The notes under the pieces: generated by a model | The model's database searches: none | What the model saw: the letters and a program-made list of their open reading frames with translations, nothing else | What the model was told of the DNA's origin: nothing | NCBI RefSeq assembly: GCF_000218785.1 | Contig: NZ_AFPO01000007.1 | Location: 62,001-126,000, forward strand | Direction: 5' to 3' | Source of the DNA: Idiomarina sp. A28L | GTDB lineage: Bacteria > Pseudomonadota > Gammaproteobacteria > Enterobacterales > Alteromonadaceae | DNA: 64,000 bases | In this document: positions 36,919 to 46,085 of the stretch, piece after piece | Numbering within the stretch: position 1 is the stretch's first letter | Layout of the letters: each line of letters opens with the position of its first letter | Translations under genes and position numbers: made by a program

Positions 36919-38850
36919 ATGGCCTTCATGGAAAAAGCGTTGGTGGTTTATCCTGCTAGCGAATATCGTTTACTCGAGCGTGTTCACAGCTTTGCTCTTA
37001 CTCACAACATTCAATTGATTGACGTTGAACAAGAGGAGTTTTTTGCGCATCCGGGGCTCTATTCCGATCAAGCCGATCACATAGTGGCTTTTGTTACCGA
37101 TCAAACCGCTCACAAACTCATTGATATCGCAAAAACTCTCAATTTTTCCTTAGGATTTATACCATTAATTCAGGGTGGGCCTTTAGCCGCTTGGTTTAAA
37201 TTCCCAAAGGATGAAACTGATGCTATTCGCTTAGCACTAGAAGATGACCCTGAAGCTATAGATATCCTGCGCTGTAACAATGAAGTGGTGTTAGGCTCAG
37301 TAACAATTGGTAACACCCCATTCGTAAACCAGCGCAGCAGCACTTCGTTGCAGCGCGATCAGAGCGCCGGGCGATTTGCTCTGTATTGGCTAGCACTGTT
37401 GTGGCGAAGCTTACGGCACCTCTTTTCTATATCGGTAGTGCCGATCACGTTGAGCACCGATAAAAAGCAATTTAATACCGCCATTTCTGGCATTGTGGCC
37501 ATCGAAAATGATGTGCATTCAGCCGCAGCAAGGCTACTTGATACCACTATTTCGGTTCAAGACAACCGAGTTTCTGTCGTTATTATTTCGCCGAAATCCA
37601 TAGGCCAATATGTTTCGTTTTTATTCGGCTCGTTACTTAGAAAAAAATATAATCGGCGCTTACCTACTTGTATTAGTTACATTAAAACTAGGCGTTTGAG
37701 CATTACCAGCCCGAAGCCGATTCGGCTGGTGCTTGATGGCCGTTCACGCAAAACTGATACTATTGAACTGGAGGTTTATCCACGCGCTGTTCGAATCAAT
37801 ATGAGTGATACTTATCACGATTTCCACGATCCCATTGATGATAACAAAGACACCATGCGCACTGATAACTTGCCGCAAAACCAAGAACGCGTAGCAATGA
37901 TTACCCGACACCTACCAATTTTCACTCATGCTCTGGAAGAAGATTTTCGCGAATTATTTTTACAAATTCGCGATAGCGCAGTAGCGCACCCGCATTATAT
38001 TGGCCTAATGATTTTAAGCTCTATCGTTGCTACCTTGGGCCTATTTCTCAGTAGTACTGCCGTTATTATTGGCGCCATGGTTTTGGCTCCTTTAATGGCC
38101 CCCATCGTTGCGATTGCTATGGGGCTTTTGCGAAGTGAGCGCGCACTTACATTGCAAAGCGCGAGGACTATCGGGATCGGTGTATTAATAGGCCTTTCCG
38201 TTTCAGCCTTTCTTGCCATTCTTGTACCGGTAAAAGAGCTTACGCCAGAAATTGCCGCCCGTATTCAGCCTACTTTGCTTGATTTAGGGGTGGCAATAGC
38301 CTGTGGAATCGCTGGTGCGTATGCTTATGCACGGGCAAGTGTAATGCGCAGCCTGCCGGGCGTTGCCATAGCCGTAGCGCTAGTACCTCCTTTATGCGTA
38401 GCCGGTATCGGTATCGGTTGGGGTAGCTTAAACATGATTATTGGCGCTGGGTTACTATTACTCACTAACCTATTCGGCATTGCCGGTGCCGCAGCCCTTA
38501 CCTTTTTGGTTCTTGGTTATGCACCAGTTCAAAGGGCCCGTAAAGGCCTTATTGTTACGCTTACTTCAGTAGTAATTATCAGCGTGCCTCTCGCTTTTGC
38601 GTTTTCTTCTATTTATCAAACTTGGTCGATTGAACGCGATATTGGCACCCAACGAATGTATGTGAGCGGCCGAGAGATTCCGCTTACTAACGTAGAGGTA
38701 ACGGTTGGCCGTAATAGTATTCTTGTGCGAGCTGATACTGTGGGCACTACCCCCATTGATGAAGTGACCATGCGCGATTTAAAGCAGCAGTTAGAAGTAA
38801 AATGGCAGCGCGAAGTAACCTTAGAAATTGGTTTTCGTTATCGAATTTAA
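36919..38850 (+). CDS. DUF389 / TIGR00341 family membrane protein
   Basis: A large membrane protein of about 643 residues with a soluble N-terminal half and a C-terminal DUF389 domain. The DUF389 part has about six helices, including LSSTAVIIGAMVLAPLMAPI and VALVPPLCVAGIGIG, which are the family hallmarks. The middle segment (about 170-300) resembles a diacylglycerol-kinase-like lipid kinase C-terminal fold (VRLVLDGRSR..., ELEVYPRAVRI), though no catalytic motif is clear. The function of DUF389 is unknown. The start is uncertain: ATG 36919, ATG 36928 and TTG 36847 are all possible, none with a strong ribosome site. Confidence 0.8.
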   Translation: MAFMEKALVVYPASEYRLLERVHSFALTHNIQLIDVEQEEFFAHPGLYSDQADHIVAFVTDQTAHKLIDIAKTLNFSLGFIPLIQGGPLAAWFKFPKDETDAIRLALEDDPEAIDILRCNNEVVLGSVTIGNTPFVNQRSSTSLQRDQSAGRFALYWLALLWRSLRHLFSISVVPITLSTDKKQFNTAISGIVAIENDVHSAAARLLDTTISVQDNRVSVVIISPKSIGQYVSFLFGSLLRKKYNRRLPTCISYIKTRRLSITSPKPIRLVLDGRSRKTDTIELEVYPRAVRINMSDTYHDFHDPIDDNKDTMRTDNLPQNQERVAMITRHLPIFTHALEEDFRELFLQIRDSAVAHPHYIGLMILSSIVATLGLFLSSTAVIIGAMVLAPLMAPIVAIAMGLLRSERALTLQSARTIGIGVLIGLSVSAFLAILVPVKELTPEIAARIQPTLLDLGVAIACGIAGAYAYARASVMRSLPGVAIAVALVPPLCVAGIGIGWGSLNMIIGAGLLLLTNLFGIAGAAALTFLVLGYAPVQRARKGLIVTLTSVVIISVPLAFAFSSIYQTWSIERDIGTQRMYVSGREIPLTNVEVTVGRNSILVRADTVGTTPIDEVTMRDLKQQLEVKWQREVTLEIGFRYRI

Positions 38851-38951
38851 CCGCAGGTTCAAATGTATATCTAGGGTGGGTTCGGTGGGTTGAAATGCAA
38901 TTCGTGCCTATTTGCATTACTCTAGAGAAAATAAAAAATAATGGGATCATC

Positions 38952-40541
38952 ATGGTAAAACTACTACGTAAATCGGCAATGTTCGCCAGCATCACCGCCG
39001 CACTTGCCCTCAGCACCCAAATTGCCTGTGCCAACACGGCTGAATCGATCACTAACGTTGAGCCGAAGCTCGGCGATTTACACGAGCACATTGAGCGTAC
39101 ACGCCAGCAATGGGGCATTCCGGGTGTAGCCATTGCCGTTGTGCAGAACGATAAAATAATTCACCTATCGGGATATGGTGTGCTCAAGCAAAGTGAGCGC
39201 GCCACGGTAAACCCAGATACCTTATTTGGTGTTGCTTCAACCTCTAAAGCAATGACAGTAGCCACTCTAGGCATGTTAGTAGACGAAGGTAAGCTGGATT
39301 GGGATGATCGAGTTATTGACCATTTACCTTGGTTTCAACTTTCCGATTCTTGGGTAACCAATGAAGTAAGAGTGCGTGATTTACTTACTCATCAAGTGGG
39401 CGTGGGCCGCATGACCGGCAATCGAATTCAATTTATGCCCACCGCAGATCGGGAAACCGTGATTCGCCAAATGCGCTATCACGAATTTGAGGCACCCTTT
39501 CGTTCGCGTTATGTTTACAGCAATGTAATGTATTCGGCTGCTGGCGAAATTGTAGCGGCCATCACTGGCAAGAGCTGGGATACAGTAATGGCCGAGCGCC
39601 TATTTGCGCCACTAAATATGAATCGTTCTAACACCTCAATTACCCAATTTGCCGATACAGATAACAATATAGCTTGGCCACACCAATGGATCGATGGCGA
39701 GCTAGTAGAAATACAGCGGCGTAACTTCGATAACGTTGGGCCTTCTGCATCAGTAAATACTACTGCCTACGATATGGCGCAATGGATGCGTTTGCAGTTG
39801 GGCGAGCCTGGCGTTTATGCGGGCGAGCGCTTACTAAGTGAAGCCGTAATGGCCGAAATGCATAGCCCGCAAGTAGCACTTGGCCGCGGCGATCGCACTG
39901 ATGGTGTTCGCGCCTACGGTTTTGCATGGACACTCGATGAATATAAAGGCTTGCAGCGAAGCCAACACGGTGGTGCTACAGATGGATTCAATACTTCGTT
40001 AGTGCTGGTGCCGGAGCTGGATTTAGGTATCGTGGTGATTACCAATACGTTCAGCACCTACATGCACGCATTGGTAAATACTATAGTTGATCGCATGGCT
40101 GAATTACCGGAACAAGATTGGAACGGTGAATATTTCGAGGCCTATAATGCCCAATATGAACGCGTTTTAGCTGCGCGCCAAGAAATTGAAGCGCAACGCG
40201 AACTGAATACTACTCCAAGCATGCCTAGCGAACAGTTAATTGGTAACTATACCGATAATCAATACGGTGAAGTAAAGGTTTTTGAAAATCAAGATGGTGG
40301 TTTATCACTGCATTTTTGGGATGATGGTGTTTCTATTCTCGATTTAGAACATTGGCATCACGATACATATCGTGCCGCTTGGCGGAACCAAGCACAACGA
40401 GAAAAATTCGTTAACTTTACGCGTGGCCGCGATGGCAAACCCATAAGCCTAGAAGTAACTTGGACATTACGCCCACATATGCTGCAAGTAGGTATTTATC
40501 CAACATCGTATTATCGCGATGTGAGCTTTAAGCGCCAATAA
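38952..40541 (+). CDS. Class C beta-lactamase-like serine hydrolase
   Basis: A 529-residue exported serine hydrolase. The start at ATG 38952 gives a signal peptide ending near ACAN; an earlier in-frame ATG lies within the preceding gene. The catalytic SxxK is STSK (S96, K99), the YxN motif is YSN (Y189), and the third box reads HGG (QHGGATDG) instead of KTG, which is common in esterase and D-aminopeptidase-like members. The C-terminal ~110 residues form a DUF3471-like beta-barrel (GNYTDNQYGEVKVFEN). It is probably a periplasmic esterase or peptidase, not a resistance enzyme. It is 101 bp after the DUF389 gene. Confidence 0.88.
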   Translation: MVKLLRKSAMFASITAALALSTQIACANTAESITNVEPKLGDLHEHIERTRQQWGIPGVAIAVVQNDKIIHLSGYGVLKQSERATVNPDTLFGVASTSKAMTVATLGMLVDEGKLDWDDRVIDHLPWFQLSDSWVTNEVRVRDLLTHQVGVGRMTGNRIQFMPTADRETVIRQMRYHEFEAPFRSRYVYSNVMYSAAGEIVAAITGKSWDTVMAERLFAPLNMNRSNTSITQFADTDNNIAWPHQWIDGELVEIQRRNFDNVGPSASVNTTAYDMAQWMRLQLGEPGVYAGERLLSEAVMAEMHSPQVALGRGDRTDGVRAYGFAWTLDEYKGLQRSQHGGATDGFNTSLVLVPELDLGIVVITNTFSTYMHALVNTIVDRMAELPEQDWNGEYFEAYNAQYERVLAARQEIEAQRELNTTPSMPSEQLIGNYTDNQYGEVKVFENQDGGLSLHFWDDGVSILDLEHWHHDTYRAAWRNQAQREKFVNFTRGRDGKPISLEVTWTLRPHMLQVGIYPTSYYRDVSFKRQ

Positions 40542-40587
40542 TTCATAGCGAATTCGCAAGCGTTTTCACACTAAAAAAAACACATAC

Positions 40588-40622
40588 AAAAACGCCAGTG
40601 ATGGCTACATCACTGGCGTTTT
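40588..40622. terminator. Bidirectional terminator between serine hydrolase and fliA
   Basis: A perfect 13-bp stem (AACGCCAGTGATG / CATCACTGGCGTT) with loop GCTA, flanked by A and T residues, lies between the convergent serine-hydrolase gene and fliA. It closes the flagellar region on its left side. Confidence 0.85.
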
Positions 40623-40637
40623 GAGATTAATCAGAAA

Positions 40638-41342
40638 TTATAAATCATCGAGTATATGCGAGCGTATTCGCTTAATAGCTTGGCTATGCAGCTGCGATAC
40701 ACGAGATTCGGTAACATCTAACACCGCGCCAATTTCTTTCAAATTTAGCTCTTCTTGATAATACAACGCCATGACCAACTTCTCTTTTTCCGGCAAACTA
40801 CCAATTGCCTGCGCAATTAACTCTTTGCGTTCACCAGAAAACAGCGCTTCAGCGGGTGAATCATGCGCATTACTATCGCTGCTTAATTCAGTTTGTTCAG
40901 TAACTACTTCATCGTAAGAAAGCACCAAGCCATTATTCGTATCAAGCAGTAACTTCTGGTATTCATCCAATGGCATATCGAGCGCAGTGGCTATTTCACG
41001 CTCCTCTGGAACCCTGCCTAATTGATGCTCGAGCTTGCGCATACAAGCCTCTACATCGCGAGCGCTGCGCCGAACACTGCGCGGCAACCAATCACGTGAG
41101 CGTAATTCATCAATCATAGCACCACGTATGCGCTGATGGGCAAAGGTGGAAAACGCGGCACCAGCGGTTGGATCAAAGCGGCCAAAGGCATCGAGCAAGC
41201 CTTCCAAGCCAGCCTGAATTAAATCATCAATATCGACACCGGCCGGCAGCCTCACCTGCAATGAAAGCGCTTGCCGCCTCACTGTTGGGTAATATTGCTG
41301 CAGAACCGTTTCACGATTCATTTTGCCTTGTGCTGTGTACAT
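40638..41342 (-). CDS. fliA: Flagellar sigma-28 factor FliA
   Basis: A 234-residue FliA-type sigma factor. Region 2 reads DLIQAGLEGLLDAFGRFDP...FSTFAHQRIRGAMIDELR, region 3 has GRVPEEREIATALDM, and region 4 is LNLKEIGAVLDVTESRVSQLHSQAIKRIR. It directs RNA polymerase to late flagellar promoters, five of which I find in this window. It is the last gene of the leftward flhB-flhA-flhF-flhG-like run, 36 bp after the FlhG-like gene. An anti-sigma FlgM gene is not in the window. Confidence 0.95.
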   Translation of the reverse strand: MYTAQGKMNRETVLQQYYPTVRRQALSLQVRLPAGVDIDDLIQAGLEGLLDAFGRFDPTAGAAFSTFAHQRIRGAMIDELRSRDWLPRSVRRSARDVEACMRKLEHQLGRVPEEREIATALDMPLDEYQKLLLDTNNGLVLSYDEVVTEQTELSSDSNAHDSPAEALFSGERKELIAQAIGSLPEKEKLVMALYYQEELNLKEIGAVLDVTESRVSQLHSQAIKRIRSHILDDL

Positions 41343-41378
41343 AAACTCGTGTTCGCCTCTGATTCTAGTTTACGTGCT

Positions 41379-41864
41379 TTACTCTTCAGTATTGATATTT
41401 TCATTTGAATAACGCACGCAAATTAAATCAATATTAAAGAAGTTGCGGGCGCAATCACGAACGTTATTAATTAAACCACGAGTAGAAACCACCGGCGGAT
41501 GTAACAATAAAATACGCCTTGGTCCATCGTTTAAATGCATCTTGCGTAACGCATAATAAGCTCGTTGGAAGCCATTTGTGTCCGGTTCAACCCATAATGC
41601 CCAGCGCGGAAACCGCTGTGCAAGCTCTTGCATATCGGTGTGTACGAATTCCGCAGGAATTAATTCCCACGAATCAGGGTCGCCCACCCAACGCCGGCCT
41701 TGCTCAGCTAATGCGCTTAACTGTTTGCGCACCGCTTGAGTATCGCCATCGCCGCGCGAAGGTAAACCCATTATCACCATTGAACGCCCTGGTGATGCCG
41801 CACTCTCGGTTGGTTTATTTTTATTTGCCCAATCTCTTAATCCGGCGGCTTGATCACTACTCAC
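41379..41864 (-). CDS. Reduced FlhG-like protein without P-loop
   Basis: A 161-residue protein in the position of flhG. The start is GTG 41864, with GGAG 6 nt upstream and an 8-bp overlap with flhF; a longer frame from 41912 has no such support. The N-terminus SSDQAAGLRDW carries the DQAxGLR motif that in FlhG activates the GTPase of FlhF. Normal FlhG proteins have about 270-300 residues and a MinD-like ATPase with Walker A KGGVGKT; here MVIMGLPSRGDGD stands in that place and no P-loop is found. The rest (LWVEPDTNGFQRAYYALRKM onward) resembles the C-terminal half of the MinD fold. Loss of ATP-driven dimerisation is expected. Confidence 0.7.
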   Translation of the reverse strand: MSSDQAAGLRDWANKNKPTESAASPGRSMVIMGLPSRGDGDTQAVRKQLSALAEQGRRWVGDPDSWELIPAEFVHTDMQELAQRFPRWALWVEPDTNGFQRAYYALRKMHLNDGPRRILLLHPPVVSTRGLINNVRDCARNFFNIDLICVRYSNENINTEE

Positions 41865-44004
41865 TTCGAACTCCTGCTGCCGACATAATTTGCATTGCCG
41901 CTGTAGCTTCAAGCAAATGAATTAAACCTGCTAAAATCTTTTGTGCATTAGCTTTACCACGTTTACCCGGCAAACTAAGTAACCGCTGCCGTGCCGTATT
42001 AAATGCCGGTACCATGCTATGTTCAACATGAATGGCACTCGCCGCTAAACTTGTTGCTAATGCTACCAAAACGTCTTGAGGCAAATGATCATACCCCGCT
42101 TGCTGCAATAACCCAAAAGCCTGGCGCGTTAAACTCGCAGCCTCATCACCTAACAATTGCTTGATAATTAGGCCTTTGGCACTTTCCTCAGAAAGCGTCG
42201 CTGAGGTTAACCAAAATCGGCGCACTAAATCAGCATTGCGTTTGCTTGCGTTCAGTTCGCCATACCACAACTTATAATCGTTACCGTTGCTACTCAAACG
42301 TACCAAAGTATAGCCTAGCGATAACTTTGCAGCTTCGCCCCGGTAGGGCAGTTGAGAAACAGCTACTTTATGCATTTTTTGGCGTAATGCCAATGCCGCT
42401 ACCCGCTGATCATTTTTCTTGGCAGAACTAATGTAAACCCTTTGATTACGGTTGATAACCGAAACCCACTGCTTTTCTTGCAGCCAATCTAATTCTTTTT
42501 CTACTGGTAGTAGTTGGAAAATATGCTGCTGTAATTCGAGTTGCTTGCTGATACCGGAAATATCTCGGGGTTCTGCGGCATTTAGCGGTAGTGGCAATAG
42601 CAACCCTTCCGCATTACCCGGCAGATTCGCAAGATGCCACTTCACTCCGGCAACCGGTTTTGGCCGTGCCCAATGCATCACCAGTGGCTTTATATTCACA
42701 GCCAAGGCATTAGTTTTTTGCTGCCACTGCTCCAGCCCAAACGCTTGTTGCTCTGCTGGCGCATCAGCAACAGATAGCAGCTCTTCAAGATTAGCAAAGC
42801 CCGGCAAATCTTTGCGTAGCTGTTCGTATAAACTCGCCAGTGTTTTTCCCTGCGCCTGTAGAGTGCTCGATGTAGCTCTCCCACTTGTGGCAGTTTCAGT
42901 GTTGTAATTTGCAAGCCACTGGCTAAATTCTGCATACTCCGCGGCAACGCTATTTAATGCCAAACTAATCAGAGTAGGCATATCTGGTAATTCCAAATCT
43001 TCCGGCACCCGCTGACCGTTAGAAACGAAGTGCAATACCAACCCATGGCGAATCAACACATCAATAGCACCACCCAAACGAACTGATTCATCAACTTTAG
43101 AAATAATACAATCGTTGATTACCATATCGGTTTGTTTTGCCATTTGCTGAAACAGCTGCACCACTTCATCTAAACTTTCGCGCTGGCTCGCGCTATTTAG
43201 CAATAGTACCAACCGCGTTTTAGTGGCGCTTTGCGTTCCAGTTTGTAAATCAGCAATACGCTGGGTAAGGCGCTGATCGCGCTGGCTCATACCAACCGTA
43301 TCAATAAGTACCAGTTTTTTCCCACGCATTTTATCTTGTAGCGTATCTAGCTTTTCGCCTTCTTCCAAGGCGTGCATATCTACATCTAACAGCCCGGCAT
43401 ATATTTTTAGCTGCTCGCGAGCACCTACTCGATAGCCATCGGTAGTTACTAATAACAATTGCTCAGGCCCAAACTGCATCACGTAATGTGCGGCAAGTTT
43501 TGCTGTGGTGGTAGTTTTGCCAACCCCAGTAGGGCCAACTAGCGCAATAACACCATCGGTAAATAGCTCAGCCGGAAAGTTTGGTAATTGAATGCGTTGC
43601 TGAAGTTGCTCGTGTAACCATGCGCTTACATCGGTGCATTGCTTTGGCATCACCGTTGCTAATTCGCGAATAAGCTCGGTACCAAACCCTGCTGCTTGCA
43701 GAATATTAACCATTTCGCGAATCGGGTGTATGGCCGGAGTTTCTTTTTTCTGCTGCTTGTTGAGCATGCTGCGCATTTCTTGCACTTCACTTAACAAGCG
43801 CTGAGCAAGCGCGGCAAAATCGTTCGGCGGCGGGTTTTCAGCCTCAGCCACTTTCGCATCCAAGGCGTCTTCTGCCATCGCCAAAATCTCGTAACCATCA
43901 TCAAGCTGGCGCGAAGATAAAATCATGGCTTCAGGCCCCAAGCTCTCACGAACTTGGCGCATAGCGTCACGATTATTGGCACCAAAATAGCGCCTTACAC
44001 TCAT
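41857..44004 (-). CDS. flhF: FlhF SRP-like GTPase with long C-terminal extension
   Basis: A 715-residue protein. Residues 1-100 match the FlhF basic/N-terminal region (VRRYFGANNRDAMRQVRESLGPEAMIL). Residues ~100-350 are the NG GTPase core: G1 GPTGVGKT (157-164), TTDGYRVGAREQL, and G3-like LIDTVGMSQRD. The G4-type motif reads SKVDE where TKLDE is usual. Most FlhF proteins end here (about 370-510 in total), but this one continues for ~365 residues (about 350-715) with a mixed helical region I cannot assign. FlhF directs flagellar placement and early assembly. It overlaps flhA by 4 bp and the FlhG-like gene by 8 bp. Confidence 0.92.
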   Translation of the reverse strand: MSVRRYFGANNRDAMRQVRESLGPEAMILSSRQLDDGYEILAMAEDALDAKVAEAENPPPNDFAALAQRLLSEVQEMRSMLNKQQKKETPAIHPIREMVNILQAAGFGTELIRELATVMPKQCTDVSAWLHEQLQQRIQLPNFPAELFTDGVIALVGPTGVGKTTTTAKLAAHYVMQFGPEQLLLVTTDGYRVGAREQLKIYAGLLDVDMHALEEGEKLDTLQDKMRGKKLVLIDTVGMSQRDQRLTQRIADLQTGTQSATKTRLVLLLNSASQRESLDEVVQLFQQMAKQTDMVINDCIISKVDESVRLGGAIDVLIRHGLVLHFVSNGQRVPEDLELPDMPTLISLALNSVAAEYAEFSQWLANYNTETATSGRATSSTLQAQGKTLASLYEQLRKDLPGFANLEELLSVADAPAEQQAFGLEQWQQKTNALAVNIKPLVMHWARPKPVAGVKWHLANLPGNAEGLLLPLPLNAAEPRDISGISKQLELQQHIFQLLPVEKELDWLQEKQWVSVINRNQRVYISSAKKNDQRVAALALRQKMHKVAVSQLPYRGEAAKLSLGYTLVRLSSNGNDYKLWYGELNASKRNADLVRRFWLTSATLSEESAKGLIIKQLLGDEAASLTRQAFGLLQQAGYDHLPQDVLVALATSLAASAIHVEHSMVPAFNTARQRLLSLPGKRGKANAQKILAGLIHLLEATAAMQIMSAAGVRSE

Positions 44005-46085
44005 TGTTTATCTCCGATTAAAGCTGTAATTTTCAGCGTTCGATCATCAGGAATTTCCGCTTGCGACATTACCACTAAATAACGTAATTGTCGGCGCAAG
44101 AAGTGGGCCAATAGCGGGCGTAAACCATGCGCTACTACCAGTACTGGCGGCTCACCCATCGATTCTTGCCGTTCTAATGCAATTCTTGCCTGCTCTTGCA
44201 ATGTAGCGGCAAGGCCCGGCTCCAATGCGCCACCATTATTCATAGCTTGCATCAATACTTGCTCTAACCGCACGTCTAAACCGAGCACGTGGAGCTCACG
44301 TGCGCCAGCAAACCATTTTTGTGTAATTGCCCGGCCTAATGCCAAGCGAACTTGTGCGGTTAATTCGTGAGCTTCTGGCTGCTGCCCCTCGAATTCAGCT
44401 AGTGTATCAAAGATGGTGCGCATATCTCGAATTGGAACTTCTTCATCCAACAAGTTTTGTAGAATACGTTGCAGCACAGTAAGTGAAACACATTTTGGCA
44501 CCACATCTTCAACCAAGCCTTTATTCTCTTCAGCAAGCTTATCTACCAGCTGTTGAACTTCCGAACGGCCTAGTAGTTCGCCCGAGAACCTTTGTAGCAA
44601 GTGGTTCAAATGAGTAGCCACAACGGTACTGGCGTCAACTACTGTGTACCCATATATTTGCGCGTGCTCCCGTTCTCCGGCCTCTATCCAAATAGCCTCC
44701 AGCCCGAATGCAGGGTCTGTAGTTTTAATGCCATCCACTTCGCCCGTTACTTGCCCAGGGTTAATGGCTAACCACTTATCAGGATAAATATCAGCACGCC
44801 CCACTTCACCACCTTTTAAAGTAATCACATAACTATTCGGTGGTAATTCTAAGTTATCTCGAATATGAACCACGGGTGGCAAGAAACCAACATCTTGTGC
44901 AAACTTTTTCCGCACACTTTTAATTCTGCCCAGCAATTCACCTTGCTGGCGATCATCTACCAACGAAATTAACCGGTGTCCAACTTCCATACCCAATGTA
45001 TCAACCAGCTGAACATCCTTCCAACTCGCTTCCGGCGATTCAAATTGAGCAACAGGGCCTTCTTCTACTGGCAGCGCCGTAGCATTTTTCTTTTGCTTTA
45101 CCATGATGCGCCAAGCCATAAAGCCCAAAGTGGCGGTAAACAAAAGGAACACAAAATTTGGCATGCCCGGCACTAAACCGAGTAAACCAATTACGATTGC
45201 TGCCAGTATCATCACTTTCGGGTTAACGAAAAGTTGGCTCACCATCTGCTGACCAACATCTTGGTCGGTGTTTACCCGAGAAACGGTAACACCCGCAGCG
45301 GTAGAGATAACCAACGCTGGAATCTGTGCTACCAAGCCATCGCCGATCGCTAGCAAAATATAAACTTGTGAGGCATCTGCAAAACTTAAACCATGCTGCA
45401 TGGTACCAATTAGCAGCCCGCCAATGATGTTAACCACCATGATAATCAAACCGGCTACAGCATCACCCCGAACGAATTTACTCGCACCATCCATCGAGCC
45501 GTAGAAATCTGCTTCTTGTGCTACCTCAGTGCGGCGGCGGCGAGCATCTTCTTCACCAATCAGGCCAGCATTCAAATCAGCATCGATCGCCATTTGCTTA
45601 CCCGGCATTGCATCGAGCATGAACCGCGCACCAACTTCCGCAATACGGCCGGCACCCTTGGTGATAACCATGAAATTGATGATTACGAGAATTAAAAATA
45701 CCACTAAGCCAACAGCAAAATTACCGCCTACTAGGAACTGACCAAAAGATTCAATTACCTTACCCGCTGCATCGCCACCGGTGTGTCCATCCATCAATAC
45801 CACACGAGTAGATGCCACATTCAGGGATAACCGGAGCAACGTAGTAAAGAGCAAAACGGCTGGGAAAGCTGCGAAATCTAAAGGCTTCTCGGCAAACATA
45901 CTTACCAAAAGCACCATCAGTGCAAGCGCAATATTAAAGGTGAAGAGTAAATCCAACACGAATGGCGGCAATGGTAAAACCATCATCGCCAAAATCATCA
46001 GGATCAGAATCGGGCCGATGAGCATTTGCAAACGGCCGTCGGTTAACTTACCGAACTGATTCAGTGAAGGCATTATCCCCTTCAT
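44001..46085 (-). CDS. flhA: Flagellar export gate protein FlhA
   Basis: A 694-residue export-apparatus component. Eight N-terminal membrane helices (about 20-325) contain the FHIPEP-type loop (VEEDARRRRTEVAQEADFYGSMDGASKFVRGDA) between helices 4 and 5, the most conserved part of the family. The cytoplasmic domain (330-694) forms the docking ring for export chaperones such as FliS and FliT, both encoded in this window. The ATG overlaps the flhB stop (ATGA), so translation is coupled; the gene overlaps flhF the same way. Confidence 0.96.
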   Translation of the reverse strand: MKGIMPSLNQFGKLTDGRLQMLIGPILILMILAMMVLPLPPFVLDLLFTFNIALALMVLLVSMFAEKPLDFAAFPAVLLFTTLLRLSLNVASTRVVLMDGHTGGDAAGKVIESFGQFLVGGNFAVGLVVFLILVIINFMVITKGAGRIAEVGARFMLDAMPGKQMAIDADLNAGLIGEEDARRRRTEVAQEADFYGSMDGASKFVRGDAVAGLIIMVVNIIGGLLIGTMQHGLSFADASQVYILLAIGDGLVAQIPALVISTAAGVTVSRVNTDQDVGQQMVSQLFVNPKVMILAAIVIGLLGLVPGMPNFVFLLFTATLGFMAWRIMVKQKKNATALPVEEGPVAQFESPEASWKDVQLVDTLGMEVGHRLISLVDDRQQGELLGRIKSVRKKFAQDVGFLPPVVHIRDNLELPPNSYVITLKGGEVGRADIYPDKWLAINPGQVTGEVDGIKTTDPAFGLEAIWIEAGEREHAQIYGYTVVDASTVVATHLNHLLQRFSGELLGRSEVQQLVDKLAEENKGLVEDVVPKCVSLTVLQRILQNLLDEEVPIRDMRTIFDTLAEFEGQQPEAHELTAQVRLALGRAITQKWFAGARELHVLGLDVRLEQVLMQAMNNGGALEPGLAATLQEQARIALERQESMGEPPVLVVAHGLRPLLAHFLRRQLRYLVVMSQAEIPDDRTLKITALIGDKQ

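Noticed and set aside
41865-41912. Longer N-terminus for the FlhG-like protein (ATG at 41912)
   Set aside because: It would overlap flhF by 56 bp with Cys/Gln/Arg-rich residues; the GTG at 41864 has GGAG at ideal distance and gives the expected SSDQAAGLR start.
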